This document shows, piece after piece, positions 1 through 10,977 of a DNA stretch of 64,000 nt. The notes under the pieces are model-generated. The model did not search any database and was not told where the DNA came from. It worked only from the letters and a program-made list of their open reading frames with translations. The position numbers were made by a program, and so were the translations under genes. Each line of letters starts with the position of its first letter. Position 1 is the stretch's first letter. Source of the stretch: Saururus chinensis (lineage: Eukaryota > Streptophyta > Magnoliopsida > Piperales > Saururaceae); NCBI GenBank assembly GCA_035235625.1, contig CP141148.1, positions 5,761,001 through 5,825,000 of the forward strand. Direction: 5' to 3'.

Positions 1-498
1 GTTTTCTCACGAAATATGGAATGCAAGATGCCACTATTGTCTTTGTCAAGCCTGTGTACCTATCACATCAAACAATTTCCATGACATACATTCAAAATTT
101 TGAAATTGTCTCTTGCTGCATAGCTTTTATGTATTAGCAATACCTATGGTTTAAGTACACTAGGAAACTTTAAATTTGAAAATTAGAAATATAATTAGCC
201 TTCCAATGGGTTGCGATCATTCAGGTCTATTTTTCCAGGAAAGCCACCAACAGGCAGCAGGCTTTTATTATATCATAAAACAAAAGTAAACATAACTTTA
301 ATTAGCCTTACCTCATCCAATATTTGTAATATGAATAAACAAAGGTTGAAAGAAAAACTAATAGCCTCCTTTGCAACATATGTTGAGGAATGATCTATTA
401 ATGGCTCCATAATAGATACATGATGAATTTCACAAATAAATGAACTAATTGACAAAGATACGTAAGTAACTTATTTGGAACAATTAGGTCTGACTCAC

Positions 499-907
499 TA
501 GCCTTGGAGGTTCTGCATATTCATATCTTAAAGCTGTTGCAGCTAATACATCCAAACTTCTTCTAATTCCAATGCCGCCCTGATCATGCAAAAGAAATGG
601 GAATGATATTGTTATGAGTTTTCCAGAAAAAGAAAAATGCACTGAATCACAATCAGAGTTTTTAATTCACCTGAACAAGTAAACCAGCAGGCTTGTTTTC
701 TATAATTATAGTAGGATCCTGCTTATGAAAGCATCAAATAGAATATTCATATTAAAAGAATATCTACACTTGATTAAAAAAAAGATAGGAGAGATATGGA
801 CCTGAAACTCAAAGAACCAGACCTTGTGTAATTCTAGACTTTGAAGGAACTTTATTTCATCTTCAGTGCAGGGATCATGCTTCGATTTAGGAGGCAACTC
901 TTGCACA
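499..907 (-). pseudogene. RNA pseudouridine synthase gene fragment, three exons (copy A)
   Basis: Three minus-strand exons with canonical splice sites are visible. Exon 907-823 ends in SLELHK. Exon 718-671 reads DPTIIIENKPAGLLVQ. Exon 579-499 reads GGIGIRRSLDVLAATALRYE then YAEPPRL and stops at a GTGAGT donor. The ENKPAGLLVQ and EPPRL stretches match the region just before the catalytic HRLDRD motif of RluA-type RNA pseudouridine synthases, organellar plant forms in particular. The exon carrying HRLDRD itself is not found, so no active enzyme can be made. Introns are retained, so the fragment was captured as genomic DNA. It lies near the left end of the MULE, a typical place for captured host sequence. 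The family assignment rests on motif recognition. Confidence 0.72.
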
Positions 908-2247
908 CTGATTGGAAGAGAAATTCAATCTCCCAAATTCAAGGTATCTTTTGCTGTCACCTTACAAAATTAGAAAATTAGAATGACAGTCATTGAGAAT
1001 AAAATAATTTTTGAAGTACTCCCTCTATCCCATTTCTCTTACTTAAAAAACATTTGTCCCACATTAAGGTTCCTATTTCCCATACTTCTACCAAGTAGAT
1101 AGTGTCTAATATGCTTCTTACCATAGCAGGAGGAGCATGAGAATCTAAGTTAGAGTTATGAGAATCTAAGTTACTTAACTGAGTTAAGAGTATTGTCTTT
1201 CTTGTGGTACAGAAGTGCTCAAAGATGAGCTAGATTGAAAATTTAAGCTTCTGGATGGCAATAGTTTATTTACCCTTCTTAGTTGCCTTTGTTGAGCTTA
1301 CTGTTTAAGGAATGAAGTAGAAGTGGTGCCTGCTGATTCTCTTGTAACATGTCGTAAATAAGGGTATATGTCTTCACATTTAGAAAAATCAACATGAAAA
1401 AGTAATAGTTATATTGTTTCGTCAACATTTGATGCTCCTCCACAGAGGGATGTAAAGCTTAACCTCTACTTCACTAGTATAAGTTTTTTTTTATATACAA
1501 CACTGGTATAGGTCTTGGGAATTCCAAAGAATGGACAAAAGAACTCCTGAGTATTCATGAGCCATTACCCATCCCGATAAATCTCGTCAAATATTTTTCT
1601 ATACAATCAACCAAGCCACTGCTACTTATTTTTCTATACAGAAGTCGTCAACTGGGAAGAACTTGCTCACATTGTGATTATATATTAATATAAACTAAAA
1701 CCAAGACATAAACATCATATATGCATTGGTGCCATCAATTAGACAAAACTAGTACTTCTAGTTATTCCAGTACTTCTAGTTATTCTGTTTTGTTAAATGC
1801 AAAGAATATTACTAAATAGCTCTAGTCCGTCATGCCTCACCTAAGACATTGGGTAGACACATATTCAACTCTAGAAAATGACCTAAAAAGAGCCAAATTA
1901 GTGAGGGTATCAAGTGTCATTTTAGAAACCTTCATGAAGAAACAAAAAAAAAATTAATATGGATAGAAAAATTAAAATGCATAGACATAAAGGCACGTCA
2001 ACCAACTTCTACAACAATTATCAACATCTTCTTAATTATACTGTCAGGCAAATAACACACTAACTTTTTAATTTGTCACTTATTTATGTTACAAATAGAA
2101 GTCCCAGAAACAAAGTACTAAGTAGCTCAAAACTTATGCAAGTGTATGATTATTAATTGATGCACTTTCTTTACCGAGGAAGCTGAAAGTCTTACTCCAC
2201 TTTTTTTATATTATGCGAGGTTTAACAATTCTTTTGTGCATTTTCAG
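908..2247. other. No gene seen; MULE interior (copy A)
   Basis: AT-rich sequence with no supported coding region. At 1017 there is a Stowaway-like start (TACTCCCTCTATCCC), but I cannot find its partner end. The part from about 2160 on leads into the first transposase exon through a polypyrimidine tract and AG at 2246-2247. Confidence 0.5.
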
Positions 2248-4999
2248 ATTGCAATTGGTATTGAAGGAATGGATCCTTTTGTTGGAGAATCGTCGTCATT
2301 TGCATAATTGATGGCCTCTATTATACAAAGTAGTGGTATTCTAGAATCAAATGATGAGATAGAAGAGAAGGTTGAATGTTCATTAAAAGAAATAGAAAAA
2401 GATGAATCATGCAATGATGAAGCAAATACGGAACCTAAAAATGTATATTTTACATTGTACAAATAAAATAGTTTCAAGTTATATACTTGTATAAAGTGGT
2501 TGGAAAATGTGAGCAGTGTAAATGATTGTGGATCTTTACAACATGCATATTCTTAACAGGATAACAGAGGAAGCTAAATTCATGGGGACATTCTTAATAC
2601 CAATATTTCTTTTGCACTTAATGAAGATAAGGTAAAATTTAATTAATTATTAGTTATTGTTATGGTTGGGAATAAATGACAAGAAATATGTATTGTGCTT
2701 ATGTTATAGGTATTCCAAACACGAGAAGATTTGGAAAAGTGGGCGAGAGAAACTTGTCCGTGTTATGGCACTGTGCTCATAATACTAAACCAGTTTCGCA
2801 AAAGAAGTTGCGTGTTATTTGTGGTAAACACAGTCACCCCCCAGGTCAATTTGGAGAAGGGCGCAGATATGTAGGTCGACTAAAGGATAGAGAGAAAGAA
2901 GTTTTGAAAAATCTGTCAAGGATAGGGTTGAAACCTTGTTAGATATTGCTATCATTAAAGGAGGCAGACCCTTCAAACTGCACAACTATGAAGCAATCTA
3001 CAATGTTCGTAGTCGATTGAATTTGGCTCAACAGGAGGGTAGAACTGTGTTGCAAGAGCTCATGAAGCGAATTAATGAATCGGGGTATGTATGCTATCAT
3101 AAGAAAGATGAGGACACAAAGATAGTAGCATCTTTATGTTTTTCTCTACCAATGTCAGTGCAACTATCCAATTTGTTTCCCCATGTGTTTATGATGGATT
3201 GCACATATAAAACTAATAGATATGGTCTTCCAGTTTTATCGATCATTGGAATAACATCTACATATAAATCTTTCTTCACTTGTTTATAATTTATCTCATC
3301 ACTTTTGGAATAACATCTACCAAAAGTATTTATGACGGATAGAGAACAAGCATTAATGATTGCAATTGAAGTGGTCTTTCCTAGCTCGAAGAACATGCTT
3401 TGCTTTTGGCATATTTCTATGGGGGTAATGAAGAATTGTCGTAAAACCTCTGATACAGAGACAACTTGGGTTGATTTTTTGCATAGTTGGAATGCAATTG
3501 TATATTCAGCAACTGAGTGTGAATATGAAGAAACAATTAATAGGTTGGACATGGAGTTCAAACACTACCCGAATATCTTGAAGTATCTTCAGTCCACTTG
3601 GTTAGAGCCATACAAAAGATAATTTGTCGAAGTTTGGACGAACAACTACATGCATTTTGGCAATAAGACTACCAATAGAGTTGAGAGTATGCATGCTAAA
3701 ATCAAGATGGGATTGCAATCTTCAATGGTTAACATACTACATGCTTGGAGTAATATTGATGAAGTCATCTCTCTTCAACATATTGAGTGAGAAAATCTTT
3801 TGAGGAAAGTAGATTTAAGAGATGCCATTGCTTTCGAGATCCGTTTTATAAAGATGTAGTTGGATTAGTCTCACGAGCCGCATTAAATTTGATAGATGAA
3901 GAAAAGAAGAAAGTGGAGAACTATCCTATTATGGAGGAGCATTGCCAACATGAATTGAGAAATACATATGGTCTACCATGTAAACATCAACTGTCTAATT
4001 GGATTCTAGAAGGAAGCCTTGTTCCACTGTGTGAAATACACAACCACTGGAAACAATTGTATGTTGTAACACCAAAATCTTCTTTGATGGGGCATGAACT
4101 AATAGAAAACTTTGATAGCATTATACGCCGGTTTGAGATGGCTAATGATATTGTTAAATCTCATATATTAGTTCAATGCAAGCATATTGCAGATCTGAAA
4201 GCAACATGGACGGAGATGCCTACAATGACCTCCAGATCATGCGATATGCCAAAATAGAGTAAAAATAAGCATGAGAATTCTACAAAAAGAGATCCTTCTA
4301 GTTTTGAATATGTCATTGCCAATATTAAAGCAAAACATAGTGCTGGTATGAAGAAATTTAAGATCACAAAGAAGTCCCAAAAGAATGTCAAGGAAAAATA
4401 TTTGCCCTACATTCCTAATATTATTACCCCATATGTAAAGAATATTGTTGATGTCCCTGCAGATGGCCATTGTGGCTTCCACATAATCTCATTTCTTTTA
4501 GGAATGGATGAGGGTGGATGGAGGAAGGTACATGCTGATTTGATATATGAACTATCACTTAATAAGGCCGATTATAAAAATATTTTTCGTGGGTTGAAAG
4601 GGTTGACGAACTCTTAAGCAATTTGGCTTGCTTCCTAATGTGGGTCCAAGTAATAAATGGATGAGGATACTGGATATGGGATATGCAATTGCATCGTGCT
4701 ACAATGTTCCATTATTGATATTTTCTAAGATATTGTGCATGACTATATTCCCTTTGAGGACAACTGCTACTACAAACCACAAGATAATATGCATGGCACA
4801 TGTTGATGAATGTCATTTTGTAGCAATCTATCTAAAGATAGATGCACATGTGCCTCCTATTTCAACTATTTGGAGGAGATATCACTTATCGAATGTTGAT
4901 ACATGGGAGAAGTTATATAAAGATAGAGTGATTGATATGAGTCCATGTAGTAGTTTGTATTCTCGGTCAGCAATTTCAATTGTAGACATTGCAAAGTAG
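2248..4999 (+). pseudogene. MULE transposase with SWIM and OTU-like regions, dead (copy A)
   Basis: Mutator-like transposase remnant. An N-terminal acidic exon (2248 on) and a short exon lead to the FAR1/MULE-type DNA-binding part (VFQTREDLEKWARETC). The DDE domain follows, with FMMDCTYKTNRYGLPVL (first Asp), FMTDREQAL (second Asp), CFWHIS, and TTNRVESMHAKIK (Glu). A SWIM zinc-finger-like CQHELRNTYGLPCKHQL lies at about 3950. Then comes an OTU cysteine-protease-like region with DVPADGHCGFH (about 4450, catalytic Cys box) and ECHFVAIYL (about 4810, His box). Stops at 3287, 3620, 3788 and 4254, plus frameshifts, break it. A 63-bp segment of the DDE domain is replaced by 15 bp of filler at about 3301-3316. 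It would have encoded the element's own transposase in the nucleus; the OTU part would be a deubiquitinase-like domain. Confidence 0.88.
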
Positions 5000-5092
5000 T
5001 TGATGACCATTTTTGCAAAGGGATACATTATTTGAAACCTCATTGTTTTTATTAGACCAAATTAAGAGTTTATATTGTGGATATATTTTATA

Positions 5093-5291
5093 GGAGCCCC
5101 GGTCTTGTTTCTGGAATTGCTCTCATGGTGGGTGCCCCCTAATAGATTACATAGATTCATACGGTGGGTACCCACCAAGAGAGCAATTGCTTTTGATTGG
5201 AGCCCCGGTCTTGTTTCTGGAATTGCTCTCATGGTGGGTGCCCCCCGATAGATTACATAGATTCATACAGTGGGTGCCCACCGAGAGAGCA
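5093..5291. repeat. 106-bp minisatellite, left part (copy A)
   Basis: Two units start GGAGCCCCGGTCTTG at 5093 and 5199, exactly 106 bp apart. Each unit contains the near-palindrome GGTGGGTGCCCACC. The second unit is cut at GAGAGAGCA by the solo LTR that starts at 5292. The array resumes at 8665. Confidence 0.93.
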
Positions 5292-8200
5292 TGTCACGCC
5301 TCGGCACTGCCTGACCCAAGCCAAACCCAGTCCAAGGGCCGAACCAATGCACGGGGGCGATAGATTGAAAACAATTGAGGAAAATAGCGGAAGACTTGTG
5401 CCCCAACTATAGGCAATCTAAATTACGGAGTCTACGCACTACTTTGAGCAAGAGTAAATAGGTAGAATCAAAATAGTTAAACTCTGAATTAAACCACAAT
5501 CTAAAACCCACATACTAATAATTCATAGCCACACACTTGGCTCCAAAACAAGTCTCAAAGAAACTAAAGACATAGTATATTACAAATCTAAAACAAGGAT
5601 CTTCCGCAAGGTTCAAACATCTAAACAAGATGAATGAAGAGACATGCAAAACTAGGAGCCTCCACAACTACTCCCAAGCTCTCTCCGACCTTTCCTCATA
5701 TAGAGGATCCTGTCCATCTGCGTATCACACCACGGAACCCCAAAACAAAACAAGAAAGTGGGGTGATTATAAAAACTCAATAATGGTTTTGAATATAGCT
5801 ATAATCACCAGAAAATACAACGACATGACAATAAAGCAAATCAAATCTAAGATTAACATGCTATACCACGTTGTGATCTTACATTCGTATCACATAAACC
5901 TGCATAATATTGTCTTAATCACACCATTCCTGATCATACATTCATATTACATAAACTTGCATAATAGTGTCTCAATCACACCATTTCTGATTATGCATTT
6001 ATATTACATAAACCTGCATAATAGTGTCTCAATTACACCATTTCTGATTATGCATTTGTATCACATGAACCTGTATAATAGTGTCTCAATCACACTATTT
6101 CTGATTATGCATTCATATCACATAAACCTCATTCACCCTACATGACAAATGTGTCAAACACATGATTCACAATCATGCATAACATTTATCATTAACATGC
6201 ATCAATACAAATGGTGAATGCCTCCATCAAGGAGTAAACACAAGCATTGCCACACAGGCAGGACATGGTTAAGGCCATAAAGGCAAGACATGGTCAAATT
6301 TCCACACAGGAAATGAAAAAGAGTCGGGGTTGTCAATCCCTAAAGCTGCTCGCCCTGGACAATCTTTGCCAAGGATGTCCCATTCTCACATAGAGAATCT
6401 AGAGCAGGGGTGTTCACCTAGGGACATCTCTTGCGGAGAGGAGAGCCCAAATTCTCACACAGAGAACCTTAGAACACGTGGTAGTGGGTGCACATGGCAT
6501 ACCACTTTGGATTCTCAGGGTCCAAATGACACTCATATTAATAATCTCAAATCCGCAAGACAAGTACACAACTCGTCCCCTCATAATTCCATTTCTCTAG
6601 ACTCAACCCGGGGAGTATACATGTTCCACACAGGAACTTAAATCGAAAATATGTCCCCTCAAACCAACCAAGTTTCAATTAATTCACCGAGCGATTAATC
6701 TGGCCCACAATCTCAAGCATTACATACAATCGATTAAATTCCGGTTAAACATCAATAAAACTTTGTCCATGAACACCGATCCATGATGCATGATAACATG
6801 ATACATCTGTGAGCAAGACCTACGTGGGTTCCAACACATGGAACGTGCTCCCAATCAGTCCCCTCATATATCATAATTAAGGCATAATTAACTACAATGT
6901 CATAGTAAATTCCCCATATGTGTGTGTTCATGCATATCTAAGCACATGCCAATGCTTGACATAAACTCATGACAATTTACATATGCTTGAACACATTCAA
7001 AACAACGATTCCTAACTGAAATCAAAACAAAATCCACCATAAGGATTAAATCCATCTATGTGAAATCGAACATTCACTCCCACAATCATGATTCTTCCAT
7101 TCATTAAGCCACAACATGATCACATCTATTACCCATAATCCATCCTTATTATGAAAGAACACATCTCACCATTTTTGTACATAATATCCCTGCTAAAAAC
7201 ATATTCTATTCATAAGAATACCAACATTCACAAATTTAAGGTACTTTAATATCAACATGTATAATTATCAACATAATATGATGTTACAAGACAACACGTA
7301 AACATAATCCATACACTTTCAACATTAATTCTACACCTCTAGTAGTCTAATTTCATCATAATACACCTCCCATAACCATTAGAAATATTAAATGGAACAA
7401 AGCATTGAAATGTGCATAAGTTTCAAAAATAGCAAAAACTGTCGTGTAGCCGTTTGATCGCCCTGCAAGGCCATTTGATCGGCTATATTGGAAATATGTA
7501 AAAAATGTAGCGTTGGCGATCGAACGGCCTACCGATCGATCGCCCTGGTAAGCCGATCGATCGCTAACAAAGTAGTTTTGACCTTCTGCATTTTGAATTT
7601 CAAAACCGAAACACCATGAAAACACCTTCAAATCTTCATTTATGTTACCAAATATTATCAAAAACTCATGAAACCTTCCAGAATACTAATCTATACCATT
7701 CTAAAACAAAACCCTAAGAAATCGGAACAAGAAATTAATATTTACTAATCCCACCATTAAAGCACTAAATCAAACAAATCCATTCCAAATAAAACATAAA
7801 AATCGAGATTTTACCATAAGAAAACTAAGATTTGAAGACCCATTACCTTGTCACTTGTTTAGGTTTGGATTTGACCTTCACCCTTCTTAGAAACCTTCCA
7901 AAAACATAGTATCTAAGTTAAACTCCATTAAAAATTGATTTAACATTGAAAACTTTGAAGAAATCTTAGATCTAGGGTTTGTTAAGCATAAAAAATGAAT
8001 TTTGATAAGTAGGGTTTAAAGTAAGGGAGTAAATAAGTGACTTTGATGCTTAAAATCGAACCAAATTAAAGGGGAAATGATAGATTAAGAATGGATTAGG
8101 AGAAAATCTAGGGTTTAAGCTTAATTAAAGAAGAACATACCTTAATCCTTTCTAATCTGGGCCTAATTGGAGAAATAGGCCTTAATCAACTCCTCTCAGC

Positions 8201-8664
8201 CTATTCCCAAAATGGAAATGGCTCAGCCTTTTTCCTTTTATAGTAGGGCTTGGGGTACACTTAATGAACTAATGGGGTGTAAATTGAATTTTGCACTAAA
8301 AATAGGTAGTTTGAAGATTTGAGCACTAATTAAATCCGATAAAATTTTAAAATTTTTTGTACGAGCTTAAGTTGATGTCTGGGGTATTTTAGTTAAAAAA
8401 TCTTAATTTTGTCGGTGGGGCCCACAAGGGGGTCCCGCGAAACTCTAATTTTTAGAAAATTAGTAAAAAATAAAAAAAATCCCAAAAATTCAGAATTGAC
8501 TAGAAACTACTTAAAACTCATAAATGTATAGTTAGTTTTACTTAAAACCTTTTGAAATCCTATTTTTTAGAAAACCACATAATTTAGATCAGAAAACGTG
8601 TAAACCACACATTAACCGATAAATAACCTTAAAATAAACTGGTTCAAAAATGAGAGTACTTACA
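5292..8664 (-). mobile_element. Solo LTR, Gypsy (Tekay/Del-like), 3.37 kb (copy A)
   Basis: Begins TGTCACGCC and ends ACTTACA on the plus strand, giving TG...CA termini. It is flanked by GAGCA (5287-5291) and GAGTA (8665-8669), a 5-bp target duplication with one change. It splits the 106-bp minisatellite. There is no gag, protease, RT or integrase sequence, so it is a solo LTR. The sense strand is minus: CTATAAAAGG (minus strand, about 8243-8234) is a good TATA box, and the last bases on that strand, GAGGCGTGACA, match the usual end of Tekay-type LTRs. It holds a 57-bp tandem array (5888-6128) and a GATCGATC-rich stretch (7440-7565). The lineage name is inferred from end motifs. Confidence 0.82.
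5888..6128 (+). repeat. 57-bp tandem array in the solo LTR (copy A)
   Basis: About four and a quarter units of a 57-bp repeat (TATCACATAAACCTGCATAA and following). Because 57 is a multiple of three, it gives a spurious repeating frame (YHINLHN...ITPFLI). Counterpart at 47955-48200. Confidence 0.88.
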
Positions 8665-9480
8665 GAGTAGTTTCTTTTGATTGGAGCCCCGGTCTTGTTT
8701 CTGGAATTGCTCTCATGGTGGGTGCCCCCCTACACGTTACATATATTCATACGGTGGGTGCCCACCAAGAGAGTGGTTATTTTTTATAGGAGCCTCGGTC
8801 TTGTTTTTGGAATTGCTCTTACGGTGGGTGCCCCCCGACTGATTACATAGATTCATATGGTAGGTGTCCACCAAGAGAGCAGTTGTCTTTTATTGGTGCC
8901 CCGATCTTATTTCTAGAATTGCTCTCACAGTGGGTGCCCCCCCCCCCCCCCCCCCCCCCCGATAGATTGCATATATTCATACTGTGGGTGACCACTGAGA
9001 GAGCAGTTGCTTTTGATTGGAGCCCCGGTCTTATTTCTGGAATTGCTCTCACAGTGGGTGCCCCCTGACAGATTACATATATTTATACAGTGGGTGGCCA
9101 CCGAGAGAGCGATTATTTTTTATAGGAGCCCCAGTCTTGTTTTTGGAATTGCTCTCACGGTGCCCCTTGAAAGATTATATAGATTCATACGGTGGGTGAC
9201 CACCGCGAGAGCAGTTGTTTTTAATTGGAGCCCCGGTCTTGTTTTTGGAATTGCTCTCATGGTGGGTGCCCACCGAGAGAACAGTTGCTTTTGATTGGAG
9301 CCCCGGTCTTGTTTCTAGAATTGTTCTTATGGTGGGTGCCCCCCGATATATTATATGGCAACATACAGTGGGTGCCCACCGAGAGAGCAGTTGCTTTTGA
9401 TTGGGGCCTTAGTCTTGTTTCTAGAATTGCTCTCACGGTAGGCACCACCGAGAGAGTAGTTTTGTTCATAGGTGCCCCTA
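8665..9480. repeat. 106-bp minisatellite, right part (copy A)
   Basis: About eight units of 70-126 bp begin GGAGCCCCGG or a variant near 8683, 8789, 8895, 9019, 9125, 9226, 9297 and 9402. Short open frames here are translations of the repeat. A run of 24 C at 8937-8960 lengthens the third unit. Confidence 0.92.
8937..8960 (+). repeat. Poly-C tract of 24
   Basis: Uninterrupted run of 24 C inside one 106-bp unit. The copy B counterpart (about 50585) reads GGGTGCCCGCTCG and has no such run, so this is a copy-A-specific expansion or an assembly or base-calling artefact. Confidence 0.9.
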
Positions 9481-10402
9481 TCTTCTTTAACGAGATGTGC
9501 TACAAATTGAATGGGGTTGGCATGAGGGAGGGTCTGAACGAAGAAACGAAAAAACCACTAGCAAGCATATGAACTTGTGAACTTCCTCAACTCTTCATTT
9601 TAACAAGAAAATCAAGAATAGGCACATCCTTCGTCTAAGTAATTGACATAGGACGTAAATAAAAGATATAGAAAGCAAAAGTCAAACTCAGACAAAGAAA
9701 AAATTAAAGAAAGAACTTTAACGCCGATGTCATGCAAATTCAACTGCCATGAAAATATGCAAACCTGGAACATTAATTGTAGAAATGTCTGACTTCGAAG
9801 AAAAACTAAAAAAGCATCAAAATAAAGTAGACCAGAAACCCATTATCAGGAAATGATAAGACACAAGTAAGAAGTTATGCGCAAAAGAGAGACATGGCAG
9901 AGCACTCTGCCTGTGAAGTAAGAAGTTGTAGAATTCAGACTTGAGGACCCACCAGAAAGCATCTGGCTAAAGTTCTACTAGAAACTCTTACAAACTAACT
10001 TTATATTAACTCACCTTGCTAGAACAAATCAACATAATTGTTCAAACACTAAACCCATTAAATTTTAAGGACATCAAAGAAAAATTCGGCCAGTATTCGA
10101 CTTTAACCAAGTGGCCAGTATTCGACTTTAACCAAGTGGATAGAGACATGGTGGTAGCTTGGCTCAATCCTAATTAACCTGATCAAGCATGATATGAGAT
10201 CACCACCATTAGTTATGTTCAAGAATTTACAAGGATCCACATCGTTCAAGAATAATCATAACGAAAATGAAATATAATGAACCAAATAACGAATTGCATA
10301 ATTGACAAGTGAACATTGGTAAGGGACAGTTAGGAAGTACATTGACATGGCTACATTTCAACATCATTACAAAATTTCACTACAATGACTAAGAAGCCTT
10401 TC
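9481..10402. other. No gene seen; MULE interior (copy A)
   Basis: No supported coding region. It contains a tandem doubling of about 32 bp (GGCCAGTATTCGACTTTAAC, at about 10089 and 10121) that copy B lacks. It also holds about 160-185 bp near 9570-9735 that are missing from copy B. Confidence 0.5.
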
Positions 10403-10594
10403 TCAAGATAACCATTGGTTAGGGACAGTTAGGAAGTACGATGACATGACATGATGAAATAAATGATGCCCAAAACAAGTCTCCAAATGCTTGTCCCATA
10501 TATACTGCCTCATGAAATCACTGATGCCCAAAACAAGCTCCTGCCGTTCTTCATCCACACCAACGAGTAGAGAATAGTCCATAACATCAATTGA
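10403..10594 (-). pseudogene. FAB1/PIP5K-type lipid kinase C-terminal fragment (copy A)
   Basis: Minus-strand exon starting after TTGCAG at 10595-10600. It encodes SIDVMDYSLLVGVDEERQEL, then VLGISDFMRQYIWDKHLET, then an aberrant CFGHHLFHH stretch, then SSYFLTVPNQWLS and a stop. The MDYSLLVG, DFMRQY.WDKHLE and YFLTVP.QW motifs are the last part of the kinase domain of FAB1-type 1-phosphatidylinositol-3-phosphate 5-kinases. The middle (family: WVKASG...RKAM) is replaced by a short sequence resembling a partial repeat of the upstream GTTTTGGGCATCAT. Only this final exon is present, so it is a captured scrap inside the MULE, not a kinase gene. Confidence 0.85.
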
Positions 10595-10977
10595 CTGCAA
10601 CATACAAACAATAAAAGTGTGCATCAAATAGGCCAGACATAGAAAAACTATTAAAATAATCTAAGTTCATTTCTTTATAGATGTGTTATGGGTTTGTAGA
10701 ACATAAATTAACTGAAGATCTAAGAGAACATTAAAAATTAAAATAGGCCAGACTATAAAAGCTAAAACATTCAATCCAGTATGAGGAGAGTAATAAAAAA
10801 TCATAGAGGACCGACATCTTTTACTAAAGGCTGGCTAATCATCTAAGCTACACTTACTACTGAATTCCCCAATGTTCCTTTCTATATCAATCTCATTCTT
10901 ACCCCATCTTACTTTGGAGCTTCCTTTTCCTTTCCTTTTCTCCTCACTGGTTGCTTTCTTTTCCTCTTCCCTATACC

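Noticed and set aside
1017-1110. Stowaway-like start TACTCCCTCTATCCC (also 40228 CTCCCTCCTTCC)
   Set aside because: No matching inverted end with a TA duplication found nearby, so not called as a complete element.
5630-6145. 171-codon frame with repeating YHINLHN...ITPFLI
   Set aside because: Reading of the 57-bp tandem array in the LTR; the repeat length is divisible by three. Same at 47858-48274.
5292-8664. Complete LTR retrotransposon rather than solo LTR
   Set aside because: No internal LTR pair, primer site, gag or pol motifs; one TG...CA unit with a single target duplication.
8843-9572. Several overlapping open frames of 60-115 codons on both strands
   Set aside because: They are translations of the 106-bp minisatellite (repeating GAPVLFLELL...), with no domain and no splice context. 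The same applies at 50299-51285.
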